The notes: generated by a model not told the origin, from the sequence alone. A DNA stretch of 64,000 nucleotides from Conoideocrella luteorostrata (GCA_032433595.1 JASWJB010000197.1:18442-82441), one strand, 5' to 3'. Shown: positions 22,791 to 33,904, counted from the stretch's first letter. Numbers and translations are program-made.

Positions 22791-23249
22791 GGTGGACACT
22801 AAGTGACAGATGAATGCATGCGAGGCAAGCACGTAAAAGTAGACAGAAAACAAATGGAACACGCCGCTGTACCTCACCACGCGAAGCCGACAGCAATTGC
22901 AATGAATGTTCCCAGCACGCACCCGCGCCTAGGTAAATTGACTACTGACCAAAAATGCTGCGTCTAGTAATTAGTTCGTTGGGTTATTGGTGTGGAGGTG
23001 CCAATTCAAAGGAAAAGCAAAGCTTTGGTGGAGTTGCCGGAGCAACGACTTTCCATGGCCAATCAGCCCTCGCTCTGCTTCCCAAGCTTGCCAGCTTGGT
23101 GCGTCGAAAAACGGCACGGGGTCGGAAAAAGCCGTTTTGCGAGCCGAGCCTGGGTTGCGAGTGTCTGCTTAGCGCAAACCGCAGACGTCAATTGAACTTC
23201 AAGATTGTGACTACCACGACACCGCGAGCCTTCGACAGGCATCGACATA
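22791..23249. promoter_or_regulatory. Shared divergent promoter, kinesin / AIM24
   Basis: 459 bp between two divergent ATGs. It includes AT-rich TAGTAATTAGTTCG near 22970 and a GC-richer half toward AIM24. Short ATG-led frames on the + strand before 23250 could act as upstream ORFs for AIM24, but none looks like a real gene. Confidence 0.5.
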
Positions 23250-24563
23250 ATGATGCGAGGCTCATCGCCGCTGGTGAGATCAGCCCGCGGTCTCAGAGTC
23301 CAGAGACCGGCCTTCGTTTGCTGGCAATGCCGCAGCATTCAGATCAGCGCCACGCCGAGTACCGACTCGCCTAGGGCGACGAAGAGCGATGCTTTCGGAG
23401 CTTCCTTTGACAGCTCGAGAGACATGGCAGGTAAGCAGACTATTGATAGTGAGAGCGAATTCTCTTCATTTTCAAATTACTGATGTCTTGTCCTTCTCAC
23501 ACAGATGCTCGGTTTGAAGTTTTAGGATCCCCGTACTCGATGCTCTCTGTTACGCTCTCAGCATCCCAGAAACTTTACACAAGGCGGGGCACACTTATTG
23601 CTGTCGCTGGCAGACCAGATAATGTACGATGAATAAATTTGACCCCCCAACTCTGCTTAGATGTTCGGATTTTGTTTGGGAGGATATCTTGACTCACAGA
23701 TCAAGTAGGCGCAGTCTACTCTATCGCTTCTGAATCCGTTAACCCGAGCAGCCTTCGGAGTCCCTTTCGTTTATCAGCGCGTATCCTCGACAACACCTAT
23801 CACAGCCCTCATTTCCACGAAATCGCCAACCACTACGTTTTCAGTTTTACACCTTGATGGCACGACTGATTGGATGGTATCACAGCGCAACGCCTTACTT
23901 GCATGGACCGGACACACTCTGACGCTATCCTCGCGGATTCAGCGGAGGCTGGGGCTTGCGCATTGGGGAAGCACTCATTTGACTGGCCGAGGGCTGGCTG
24001 CGCTATCTGCCCCCGGACAGATCTACCAGCTGACTCTAGACGAGGGAGAGGAGTTTGTTGCACATCCTGGCAGCGTCGTTGCCTACACGGTCTCAAGGAA
24101 TGCGCCGCAACCTTTTCGGTTTAAGAGCACGAGCCTCCGTCTTCAAGTACCCTCCTTGACATCATGGATGCCCGAACTTGAGTTTGTGAAGACTGTGCGT
24201 AGTTCTCAGTTTTACAAGTTCTTGGCGAGGACTTTGCACAATCTAAGGACCATGACTCGACGCACGATCTGGGGCGACCGTTTGTTCCTCCAATTTAAAG
24301 GGCCTACCACCATCCTCATGTCGAGTCGCGGTGTTCGGGTCGCCGACGTTTTATCTCGCGAGCAGGTGAACGAGATTGCTGATGCCCCCACAGGTGCGTT
24401 GCCCGCTGCCATCGAGCAAGCAAGCAAGCCGGCGGAAGTGGACGAGAGCGAGATTCAACCAAAGGGAGAGGATGCTGCCAGCAGCCTGCGTGTTGTACCC
24501 GGACGAAAAGATGGCAAAGCGACGTTTGAAGACGGAAAGGAGCTGAAGGACACGCTTCGATAA
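23250..24563 (+). CDS. AIM24: Mitochondrial protein AIM24 (DUF124 family)
   Basis: Three exons (23250-23430, 23505-23623, 23709-24563) encode 384 aa. Aim24 is a mitochondrial inner-membrane protein needed for normal cristae organisation and linked to the MICOS complex in yeast. The N-terminus is Arg-rich without acidic residues and contains FVCWQCR, a mitochondrial targeting sequence usual for fungal Aim24. The DUF124 beta-barrel-like core starts at [18 protein letters not shown] (about 62) and includes [13 protein letters not shown], the [16 protein letters not shown] segment and [11 protein letters not shown]. The last 60 residues are charged and low in complexity. Both junctions restore the family sequence exactly. 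Confidence 0.9.
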
Positions 24564-26590
24564 CAAGCTCGCTTGCAGTTTAACGGGCTTATTCACAAAG
24601 GTGCATAACGAGTGCAGACGGGAGATGTGTAGCTGTAGCGACCAGTAGACCGCTGAATAGAAATTATACCACTACGTCATGTTGGGTCGTATTCCTCCGT
24701 CACGCATAAATGTTGCGGTCTTCTTCCGCGCCTCGACTCAACTACGTCCTATTCCTTCCCTATAACGGGAAAATTTATTCCATCGTCAGCAACGAGCCAA
24801 ACGTGAAAAGTATGACGTTTCTAACAAGGCGGTCGAGATCGCATCACTCTATGACAACGTCTTTTTCAGCGGAGGAATATGTTCTTCTTGACACTGATTG
24901 GTCATCCAAGCAAGATCTGAACTTCTTCTCGCAAACGGATTAATGTCTAAGTCCTAACTATGTACACACTCTCCAGCAGCACCAGATAAGTGTGCCAGAC
25001 ATCACGGCAACTAGAGCCAGCATGTTGTTTCTTCAGTGGGACGAGTCTGTCTCATTCATTTTCAGCTTTGCTGAAAATGAATTGTGTGGCGATTGGGCCG
25101 AGCAGAGTATTCGCGCGAGAGAAGACCACACTCACAGGATTCAAACGACAGCTCCGAAGTCTCAGCTTATCTGGGCCAGGAAGTCGTAATAAAGCGGGAG
25201 GCAATTGACTGGAGACAGGTTTCATGGGATCCGTGGCCTGCCTGCCTCCTTGCACCTCACTTCAATCCCCTCACCCGGGTAAGGAGCATGTATACATTCA
25301 CGTAACTACCGCATGTACGGAATGCTGCACTTGGACCCGAAAGTGTGCTAATTGTACGGTAATAGAGTGAACGAAGCCACAGTTCTCATTGAGGAGTCTG
25401 GTAATATAACGAGCTGCGCTGTCCGGGAGGAAAGTGACATGTCGCCCCAAACAAGACATTATGCCGACTGCCGTGTAGCACGGCATTGATAAATACGCTC
25501 TACACACCAAATGTCTTATCTCCTGGCGTGTCACAAGATAGTGTGTTGTATATAGTACGGAGTACTACTTATGAGACCATATTGCTGCAGGCTGTGTTCA
25601 ACGTTTGTCTTGCAGCCACCGCAATCATCTCGAGATTAAGCTTCCCAGCTGCAAAGCACGTTTCGCGCCTTTGTCACTACCTCGCCGGGTAGGTAAGTAC
25701 ATGTCGCAGGGCCTGAGAGCTTTGATGTGCTGAACGCACGGTGATTGGAACTTGGACTTGCAGGAGCATAGGCCGCTTACACCGGACGTGGTGGCACTGG
25801 ACAGCCTTTAATCCGTGAGACGGTTTACTGCGAAAATCGTGGCAGGCTATCTGCAAGCGGCTGTGTTTTCCCAGTCGTCCGGTAAGTAGAAGTTGTACAA
25901 ACATGCTTGCTTGTGTGACCACTGCTCCAAGGGGGCCAAACCCGGAGCAGTCGCATAGCTCGATCGAGCTTTTCGGAGACCGAGTAGCTAAGTGAAAAGC
26001 AAAGAAACAGGTACCAACTAGCCTACCCGCCGTTGTCTCAAATGATCAATGATGAAGGCTCGTAATGCTCCACTGTGTATATTGAAACAGATAAGCCATT
26101 CGGCGCTGCAGCCACTGCAGGCAGTGGCGCTTGTAATCCAAGCCTCTGTGATGCTGTACCCCTAAGTCATATACAGGAGGTTGCCGCGGGTGCGTTGAAT
26201 AAATTGCAAGCTTCCGCTCTTCTACACGCTCAGAGCATCATACAAGCCATCTCTCCGTCGTCTTTTATTTTCTGATTCTTTGTTAAACCGTGGTGGCTCG
26301 GACGGTACAATCATCCGCACTACATCTCGATCTCTTCATCACAATTTGATGCAGGTCATTTGGGCGCCAAATACGAACATCAACTACAAATCCAATTCCA
26401 ATAGTAGCAGAAGTACAAGCACGAGCGCGAGCACAAGCATGAGCACATGAAAAAGAGCTCTTTTAACTCCGACAAGGTACGAAAAGATAAAACTTGGGAT
26501 AGAGAGTCTGCCGCTCACTCATACCGACAAATCAGTTAAGCACTACAAATGGGACTCTATAGTGTATAATCAACGCAGTCTTTATCAAAA
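24564..26590. other. Intergenic region with perfect hairpin and motif copy
   Basis: 2.0 kb without a supportable gene. It holds a perfect 12-bp inverted repeat (25054-25082), a TACGGAGTACTA copy at 25556-25567, and an imperfect GAGCACAAGC-type repeat at about 26417-26450 before the transporter start. The open frames present are short and mostly lack ATG starts. Confidence 0.55.
25054..25082. repeat. Perfect 12-bp inverted repeat
   Basis: ATTCATTTTCAG and CTGAAAATGAAT flank a 5-nt spacer (CTTTG), giving a perfect stem-loop or cruciform. It lies about 500 bp past the AIM24 stop and is not within a recognised gene. It may be a binding site for a dimeric factor or a chance palindrome. Confidence 0.5.
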
Positions 26591-28223
26591 ATGGGTGTTT
26601 TAACACATTCTCAGACGTCGAACACCACTGACGAAATAGCCAACATCACTGACCAAGCGCATGTGGCTCAACGCACACCGTCACAAAGCTCCAACTCCCA
26701 CGTGCAACAACAGAACCACCATGCCCTGGACCTGGAAAATGGCACTATCGATACCCAATTAAACACGAAAGGATCAAAAAACTGTGCCAAGCCAGATCCG
26801 CCTGTCAACAACCCGCTAGGTGGTGCTGAATTCCCCGATGGCGGGCTTGATGCGTGGCTGGTCGTGTTCGGCGGCTGGTGTGCATTGTTCTGCACTTTTG
26901 GACTGATTAACTGCACGGGCGTTTTTGTCGAATTCTATGTTTCGGGGCCGTTGGAGCAGTACAATATCTCGACAGTCAGCTGGATCACCTCTGCTCAAAC
27001 ATTCCTAATGATATTTTGTAGTGCGATTGTAAGTGGTCATTCCATCCTGCCGCTATTCTGTTTTCCCGTCATTACACCAATACCCCTCCTCTAGTATAAA
27101 ATCTGAGAAGTGGGAACAGAAGCAGAAGAAGATAATAAGCATAAATCTAATTCAATGCATAGTTTGGGCGCGTTTTTGACAATTATGGCCCCCGGTGGCT
27201 TATCTGGGCCGGCACCATATCCTACGTATTCGGCCTGATGATGGTATCCCTGTGTACCGAGTACTACCAATTCTTCCTCGCCCAGTCGATCGTTGCCGCG
27301 ATCGGATCCAGCGCCGTCTTCAATGGGTGCATGTCGTCTTTGGTCTCATGGTTTCTGAAACGCCGCGCTCTTGCTTTCGGCATTATGGTGTCTGGGTCTT
27401 CTCTAGGCGGTGTTTGCTTGCCCATCATGATGGATTGTTTGATCAAGTCTATTGGATTTCAGTGGATGATGCGCGCAATGTCACTCATGTTTCTGGCGCT
27501 GTTGGGCATTGCTTGCGGGACTGTCAAGTCGAGAGTGCCTCCGCGCCCTCGACCGTTCAAGTTTATCGAATATGTGGATGGATTGAAGGATATGCGCATG
27601 TCCATCACCGTTTCTGGCCTGTTCTTCTTCATGTGGGGGATTTTCTTGCCATTTAACTACGCCTTGTTGCAAGCCAAGGCAGCTGGTACTTCGACAGCTC
27701 TGATTCCATACTTGCTGCCTATCCTCAATGCTGTGAGGTGAGTTTTCTAAGGCCGCTACATTCAAGCACCACCGCTAAAGTTTCTTGCGATTTTAGCATT
27801 CTTGGTCGCATCCTTCCAGGTTTGGTTGCTGATAAGGTTGGTCGATACAATGTGATGATCGGCATCACTTTCTTGTCTGCCATCTGCTGCCTGGCCGTCT
27901 GGACGCCCGTCAACAACACCTCCGGAATACTGGCCTTTATCATTTCTTTTGGCTTTTCCTCAGGGGCCTTCATCTCCCTTGGCCCCACGCTGATTGCTCA
28001 GATTTCAGACATCAGCCAAATCGGTACGCGGGTTGGCACCGCCTATGCAGTCATGTCATTTGGCGCCTTGACCGGGAGCCCCATTGGCGGCGCCATCGTG
28101 TCTGCCCACGGCGGCAGCTATTTGGGACTACAGCTGTTTTGTGGGTTTGTCATGTTGATTGGAGCATGCATATTTGTTGTAGCGAGGTTTATTCTTGTTG
28201 GTCCTACGTTGGCCAAGGTGTAA
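26591..28223 (+). CDS. MFS transporter, monocarboxylate/riboflavin (MCH) type
   Basis: Three exons (26591-27028, 27163-27737, 27797-28223) encode 479 aa. It is a plasma-membrane major facilitator of the fungal monocarboxylate-porter-like group (Mch family). The first 80 residues are hydrophilic, Asn/Gln/Ser-rich and cytosolic. The family signature [15 protein letters not shown] opens the first of about 12 membrane helices. [11 protein letters not shown] is the loop between helices 2 and 3, and [16 protein letters not shown] is the corresponding loop of the second half. The substrate cannot be told from sequence; yeast Mch5 carries riboflavin, and several fungal members are pathway-linked exporters. 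No biosynthetic genes lie next to it. Confidence 0.88.
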
Positions 28224-29009
28224 TTCTAAGTCAGCTAAACGCTATGTGTGGTATCCCTGTTTAAAGGCTTGAGCGAGATCCACGGAAGAAACGAGTTCGA
28301 GCACTTGATCTAGGCGAGGAAGTATCCGGCACCCACAGAGGGGAGATGCATTCTGATTCCACACACGCATACGCTTATATAAAGGTATGTATGTGTGTGT
28401 GTGTGCCTGTAAAATTAAAGTTAGTACTCTTTTTTTGGGATATCTTGAGAAGCCGTTCGTGATACAGGTTGAAACGAACCGACAGATTGCGTGCGGCTGG
28501 AACTAAGAGGTCTCGTGTTTCGGGTTGCTCCGCACATGGGATTCGCAAGAGCCATGATGGTGATAAGATGGAACTAAAAGTGACCTAGAACGAAATAGAA
28601 TGTCTGTTTCAAAACGGAGAACACCTTGATACATTCGCAGTCGAGCATGATAGAGCCAAAAATATTAAAAAAATAACCAAGCTTCATGACAAAAGCCAAC
28701 AATATTTTCAGATAGTTTACGATTCTTGCAGGCAACGAGGTGAAATGCCTCACAGCGTCTGTCGTATGGCGCGGAAGCCGTAACCACAACCCCAGCTGAA
28801 GTCTAACTACTCCGTTGTTAGCTGTTCTAAATTTAGGGCATCACCCAGCTCAAGAACGCAGTAACGACGGAGGATTGCCAACGGGTTTGAAACGTCCGAG
28901 GCTTATGAAGTCACCAAACCGACTTCAAACTTCTTCTTCCTCGCAGGCTGTGCAGTATACCTAAATCACATACTAGGTCTATTTCAATCTATTCTTATTG
29001 CTACACGTC
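28224..29009. other. Intergenic region with TG microsatellite
   Basis: 786 bp. A (TG)n tract with TATG units lies at about 28384-28405, in the likely 3' untranslated region of the transporter. An ACTACTCCGTTG variant of the dispersed motif is at 28806-28817, about 200 bp before the next gene. No gene is seen. Confidence 0.55.
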
Positions 29010-29642
29010 ATGTCCATCTTTAACTTGCGCCCGGCTGTTGCAAAAGACATATCGGCCATGCTAAAAGGCCTCCATAGCGCCCTTCGCGACAGCATATTCC
29101 ACAACCGGTGTTTCCCAGCCTCCGACCCAGCCACTCACCAGCAATATGTGAACTGGATCGACAACAGCATGAACGACCCAGCATCACACATTGTCGTTGC
29201 CGAAGAAGCCAATCCGCCCACCGGCGACAGAGCGCCCATCGCAGGCTGGGCGCGCTGGGTCCGCCGGCCGGGTGCCGAACCGAATGCTGAGCCCATGGTC
29301 ATGGTCTTCTCGGAGGACATGTTTCCTGCGGGTGGGAACCCCAGACTGGCAGCTTCTTTCTTCCAGGCGAATTTCGATGCCATGGTGAAAGCCACCGGTG
29401 GTTCTTCAGTTTGGTTCTTGTCCATGTTGATTGTGCCGGAAGAATCTGAAGGGCGAGGCGTGGATGGTGAGTTGATGAGATACGGCGTGCAAAAGGCTGA
29501 TGGTGAGAAGTGGCCAGCGTTTGGTAATGCTACTCCCGAGAAGAAGTCATTTTATGAAGATCATGGATTTCAAATGGTTGACACGCATGAGTTTGATGGG
29601 GGATTGACAACGCATCATATGAAGAGGGAGGCAATAGAGTAG
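29010..29642 (+). CDS. GNAT family N-acetyltransferase
   Basis: A single exon of 210 aa from the first ATG at 29010; the frame is open four codons further upstream, but only from a TTG. The fold is the GCN5-related acetyl-CoA-dependent acetyltransferase. Residues 1-20 (FNLRPAVAKDISAM) are the first strand and helix. The acetyl-CoA binding strand and loop is VWFLSMLIVPEESEGRGVDG (about 134-153), with EGRGVDG replacing the usual Q/RxxGxG/A. FYEDHGFQMVDTHEF is the typical C-terminal FYxxxGF element. The group is common in fungi and acts on small molecules or peptides of unknown nature. The substrate here is unknown. Confidence 0.85.
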   Translation: MSIFNLRPAVAKDISAMLKGLHSALRDSIFHNRCFPASDPATHQQYVNWIDNSMNDPASHIVVAEEANPPTGDRAPIAGWARWVRRPGAEPNAEPMVMVFSEDMFPAGGNPRLAASFFQANFDAMVKATGGSSVWFLSMLIVPEESEGRGVDGELMRYGVQKADGEKWPAFGNATPEKKSFYEDHGFQMVDTHEFDGGLTTHHMKREAIE

Positions 29643-29898
29643 GTAGCACGACGGGCCATGAAGGCTTGTTGGTTGATCAACGGGGAACATTGATATATGT
29701 ATTGCTTGTGAGTGAAACCGACACGAAAATACATGAATTTACATAAATCACCAAGCAGAAGTTGCATTCGGTCCCTTTCATCCCGCACTATTGCTTGTTG
29801 ATTTGCTGACAACTGGTCTGTCATCAGGCCTGCAAGCGCCGATTTGAATATTTTCAGGCACAGTTTCTCAGGTATGAAGCCACAGCGATGGCATATAC

Positions 29899-30651
29899 TT
29901 AGCAACTCTCGTCCTTCACAACGACGTTCCAACCGCCGTCTTTAAATAATTGACCGACTGCTTGGTAGCCCCCCTCTCCCTGACAGGAGGTTGCAATATT
30001 ATCGGCGCAATCGGCAATTTGAGTAAAGCTGTCGAGAACAATAGAATCTCGGTTCTGTAAATGCCAGAAGGGTTTCAGTTTTCGCAATGTAGCTTGTATA
30101 TGCCAGGCGGGACACCTAATAACAACACAGTAAGAAAAAGAAGAACATTACTCACGTCATTGCACCACCAAATGGCCGAATCCATTGCGCACGCAACTCT
30201 TGCACAATTGCCACCACCTATACTGCGCGGCTGGCCCTTGACGCCTCGTAAGTAATAAGCGTTTGTTTGGACCCAGCTTACCCCCGTCCAGCCCCAATTG
30301 AATGGACCAGGGCCGCAAATCAAATTATCGCGCTTCTGGAGAGTAGTAGCACCGCCTCGTTTCTGGGTGCTACGAGAGCCGTACTGCTCATCCCACCTGG
30401 GGTTAAGCTCTGTGACTCGTGCGTGGATCTCATTCAGACTGCCAGTGAAACGTTTGTACGGCTCTCCCGGGTGGACTTCGATATTCCAACCCATGTCGAC
30501 TACTTTATAGCCATCAATGGGAGCCTCCAAGGCTAGCACCTGGGACTGCGTTAGCTGAGAATGTGTAAGAAGAAGGAGATCTGGTGTCTCTAGAAAGCCT
30601 TACCTGACAAGCAGAGAGCAGGACTGCTGTAAATATTTTCAAGATAGGCAT
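29899..30651 (-). CDS. Small secreted cysteine-containing protein with Kex2-type sites
   Basis: Three exons (30604-30651, 30156-30539, 29899-30054) encode 195 aa. A signal peptide (MPILKIFTAVLLSACQVLA) is split by the first intron. A propeptide-like stretch follows with Lys-Arg pairs at 45-46, 76-77 and 85-86. The last (LQKR before DNLICG) is a strong Kex2 site that would release a 109-residue domain with 7 cysteines. The domain's pattern NCARVACAMDSAIWWCND ... IADCADNI ... GGWNVVV resembles a fungal secreted family without an assigned function that I can name. It could be an effector-like or antimicrobial protein; that is speculation. It converges with the acetyltransferase gene. An in-frame ATG lies 15 codons upstream but would spoil the signal peptide. 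Confidence 0.75.
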
Positions 30652-31379
30652 AGTCACGATTGAAAAGTAAATGGAAGGCGGTACTTTGTAGCTTAGCACA
30701 GTAAGTGTAGTACGGTACAGTAATGTATAGGAGACAAAAAAAAAAAAAAGAACAGGGCATTTCCTCGTCCTTTATATATTAATATTTATCCCTACCCACA
30801 GCGGTACATTCATTCCGGAGGAACGCCTGGTCCAAGTGTATTATGGCGTCCTTGTCACGAAGAGCTTCTGCCATATGTCAGTCATATGACTAAAAATGGG
30901 TGCTGCGTTCCAAATATAACTGAGACACTTTGAATACAGGTTGCCACTGCCTTAGAGTTAATAATCGTGGCTAATCGTGGGGTGGGTATACGCAGTCGTC
31001 TACAATATGAGACGTGTAGCAGACAATCGCGCACAGGCACCACCCACGGTGCGTATTGTAGTTTTGCTATGATAATGCTATATGGTGATTGTTGTTTTAT
31101 TTGCATATTGTCATTATTTGAGTGTGTCTAAAAATGTATTTTGTTATTGAACAGTTTAACAAGTAGGTTCTACTCTACTGTATCGTGTACGGTGTCCCAA
31201 AGACTTCTCTTGTGAAATGTCCGGGTGTGTATAACTACGTAACACTCTATAGGGGTTATGCAAGTTGCTAATTTCCTTCAGAGGAAAGAATAACATCTGA
31301 TATTGACTGCAGACATAATATCCTATTATGATATGTAAGTTTAACTCCCGCTCACCTCCTGGAATATCTCTCCATTGAA
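30652..31379. other. Intergenic region, A/T-rich
   Basis: 728 bp upstream of the secreted-protein gene. It contains an A(13) tract around 30737-30750 and A/T-rich stretches at 30770-30790 and 31090-31340. No gene is recognised. Confidence 0.5.
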
Positions 31380-32204
31380 TTATGCTGAATAAGACTCGGC
31401 TTCCCGCGATTGTTGCTGATCTTCATCACTGAAGAGCACCGCATACAAAACTACCTCAATTTTCAGAATATGTTCCTCCTTTAACTCACGTTCTTGATCG
31501 CCTCGCAATACATCATTCCATGCCGGTGCTTCTGTGACATTCCTAACCATGGTCGCTGCACCCTTTACGCCATTGAAACCACGCACGACAGCCCTCTTTA
31601 TTGGGAAATCCGTGATGCAGCATATCGAATATCCTTCTCTTGCATTTGGTGGTACGAATGCAATCTTGTACGGATTAAAGTGGCCGTTCGCTCCGTTAAC
31701 GATTAGGGCCAAACGCGGCTCTGTAGGTATTTGATCTTCAGCCTGTTTTCTCTGGCGAGGAGAATTACTGCGTCTCTCCCGAATCGTTACTTGATGGGAT
31801 GGAAAAATGTTTGCCTTGGGTAACCTGTGACCTAGGTTTCTGTAAATTATATGCATTAAACATTGATGCTCTCGCCGTGCTTGGTTCAGTGCATCTCCAT
31901 GAAAAGTCATTTGCAGGGCTTTTGACCAATCATTTAATCGTGCTACCGACGAAATGAGTTCAGTAGTTGTTGGCCCCATGAACTGTGTTTTGCCTAGTAG
32001 ATCCGATGGAAGTATACTCTTAAAGTGAATGAATCCGGTATTATCGAAATGCATGATACCTGGAGGAGCCTCGAGCTCTGCCGGTCCTCCCGGCAAGTTC
32101 CGCACTAGTTTGTAGAAATGGACACGATTCTGGCGGGATTTTTCATTTAGATCTTGTCCGGAGGATCTTTGCATTCGGCGTCTGTATGAAATGAGAGCAG
32201 CCAT
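31380..32204 (-). CDS. Hypothetical protein beside a HET pseudogene
   Basis: An uninterrupted frame of 274 aa from the ATG at 32204 (it is open four codons further to a GTG). I do not recognise a family. It is basic in its first half (YRRRMQRSS), has no signal peptide or membrane segment, and carries a possible core around RLALIVNGANGHFNPYKIAF and GYSICCITDFPIKRAVVRGF. It lies directly downstream, on the same strand, of the broken HET-domain sequence and overlaps its last 58 bp in another frame. It may be the C-terminal half of the same former gene, left open by chance, or an independent gene. An 825-bp open frame amid decayed sequence is noteworthy but not proof of function. Confidence 0.4.
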   Translation of the reverse strand: MAALISYRRRMQRSSGQDLNEKSRQNRVHFYKLVRNLPGGPAELEAPPGIMHFDNTGFIHFKSILPSDLLGKTQFMGPTTTELISSVARLNDWSKALQMTFHGDALNQARREHQCLMHIIYRNLGHRLPKANIFPSHQVTIRERRSNSPRQRKQAEDQIPTEPRLALIVNGANGHFNPYKIAFVPPNAREGYSICCITDFPIKRAVVRGFNGVKGAATMVRNVTEAPAWNDVLRGDQERELKEEHILKIEVVLYAVLFSDEDQQQSREAESYSA

Positions 32205-32926
32205 GTAAGTGAACACCCTCCGTTGCGCCTATCTCTTCTGGTACGATCAAGTCTATTTAAAGGACCTGCATCTTCCGAGGACACAGACGCCAAATTGTAA
32301 AAGTCGCCTCAATCGAGCATCTGTCCACCTACGCAGACTTGTACATAAGCAGCATTTCCGATCTCCTGCGCTGTCCACAACCTCTTCCAGTATTCGTCTT
32401 CAAAAACATCTGCCGTATACCATTCAATAGGTTGTGTGTAACCTTTGTGATTGTGAGCTCTGCATAGGACAGTACTTCGCACCGAGCCAAACTATAGCTA
32501 TCCATGCCCGCGTGTAGATATGCGGCATGAATTGCAGTTGCTGAGTCTTCTCCGGGATATTCTTTTGATCAACAGATATAGCGTCAATCCAGAGAGGCAC
32601 AGGGCGCTAGTTATTTCGGAAGTAGTTTAAAGCATCCCAGAGATTAATCGTTACAGGCAATTCCACATTATTGACGATGGTGGGTTTTAAATAGATTTGT
32701 CTCCCCAGCGGTATGACACCGCCTCATACTTTGGCAGCTGCGCCAGTGTTGCTGTTACTAATTCGCAAACGAGAAGACCGTCACTGTTTAGCTCTGGCTG
32801 AATTATTATGAGCCGGATGCTGTCGTTCGCGGGGTCGAGCGGCACGCCAGAATAAAGATCCGCGGCTGGCTGTACATGGTCGGAGATCGTCTCGTGATCG
32901 TGCATGATCGTCAAGTGACACGTCAA
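32147..32926 (-). pseudogene. Heterokaryon incompatibility (HET domain) pseudogene
   Basis: Three blocks of a HET domain occur in order on the minus strand but in different frames. Block 1 (32926-32690) has SIRLIIIQPE and PKYEAVSYRWGD. Block 2 (about 32697-32458) has PLWIDAISVDQKN and IYTRAWIAIVWLG and is preceded by an in-frame TAG at 32607-32609. Block 3 (about 32437-32147) has YWKRLWTAQEIG and LTWLLSFHTDAECKDPPDKI, with a TGA at 32309-32311 exactly where family members have Trp. The spacing between WLG and YWKRLW is much shorter than usual, so an internal deletion is likely. HET proteins trigger cell death after fusion of unlike strains; this copy is broken. The TGG-to-TGA change would fit repeat-induced point mutation but is a single case. 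Confidence 0.8.
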
Positions 32927-33904
32927 TGTTGGCTACTGGCTCGATCTCAGTCTCACGAAACCGGCTAGATAATGCGGTAGCCGTGTTGAAAACAAAGGCG
33001 AGTCCTTCACGGTAGGACTTGTGATGAGTGAATGCAGGTCTGACAGTCAGAGAGGTTGGTAGGTGTGGCTTGTTCGTATTGTATACATGGCTGGGAAAAG
33101 TGAGGCTAAAGTATGACCTGCACTGCCACTGGTTATGGGATCGAGTTCACTACCGCATTGCAGTACTGATACATACCACTAGGGTTAACCATACTCATGG
33201 CATTAAAGAGGTAGCGCGAGCGTCTACGCACGCACTTTGCGGCGATATAATTTGGGGAGAAAGCAAGCTGTCCTAATACGATGGAACGTCGTTGTTTGCT
33301 TTAACCTGAGAGTCATCCAGAATCAACGTCTCGCGGATGAAGCTCAAGCATCTATAGCTAGTTTGCCCAGCACCTTCTGTTAACCAGAGCAATGCCGTAT
33401 GCTCCTCGGCATTGGCTTAGACAAAACATTGCTCATAGAACCCCGGCGGTAGATCTTGCGGCCAAGTGTATTGAAGAAGGTCAAAGATCGCCCTGGGCAA
33501 GATGGGGGCCACGGCAGTAAAAAGAATGTAGCATGCGGCGCCTTATGATGCCTATCTATTGGACGTCATAGGAGACGGCGATGCTCGATGAATAGTAATT
33601 TTAGAGTGTGCAGGGGGTGTTCTCCGTATCAGTCCACAAAACGTGGCCTGGTCCTTACAATTTTTTGTGATAGATTCAGCAGTTTCGGTCTAACAGCATT
33701 TATTAATCCTGCACTAGTTAACGGGTAGATCCAACATGGTTCACTTGAAGTTCAAGCCACGCAAATGAGGCAGAGAACTCAAGTTGGAAAACAAGTTAAA
33801 CAAATTGGTGAGTTATGAACGGAATAAATACAAGCTAAGCCGTTGCGCCTTGATCCTAAATAATCCTCACTCCATATCCCGCGTTTCGCGCCAACTTCCA
33901 TTGC
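32927..33904. other. Graveyard DNA between HET pseudogene and phosphoketolase
   Basis: About 1 kb with no intact gene. Besides the possible relic at 33290-33560 it contains A/T-rich DNA (33660-33870) that forms the 3' flank of the phosphoketolase gene. No transposon ends or long repeats were seen. Confidence 0.45.
33290..33560 (-). pseudogene. Possible second gene relic
   Basis: On the minus strand one frame reads protein-like sequence (AIFDLLQYTWPQDLPPGFYEQ, a stop, then HTALLWLTEGAGQ and CLSFIRETLILDDSQVK) interrupted by a TAA near 33418. Further along the same strand (about 33030-32900) FTHHKSYREGLAFVFNTAT has a similar look. I cannot name a family. The composition is unlike the random Ser/Arg-rich frames elsewhere, which is the reason for calling it a relic. 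Confidence 0.3.

Noticed and set aside
26075..26275. A 66-codon frame upstream of the MFS gene
   Set aside because: It starts at GTG, has no ATG in a useful place and no family sequence.
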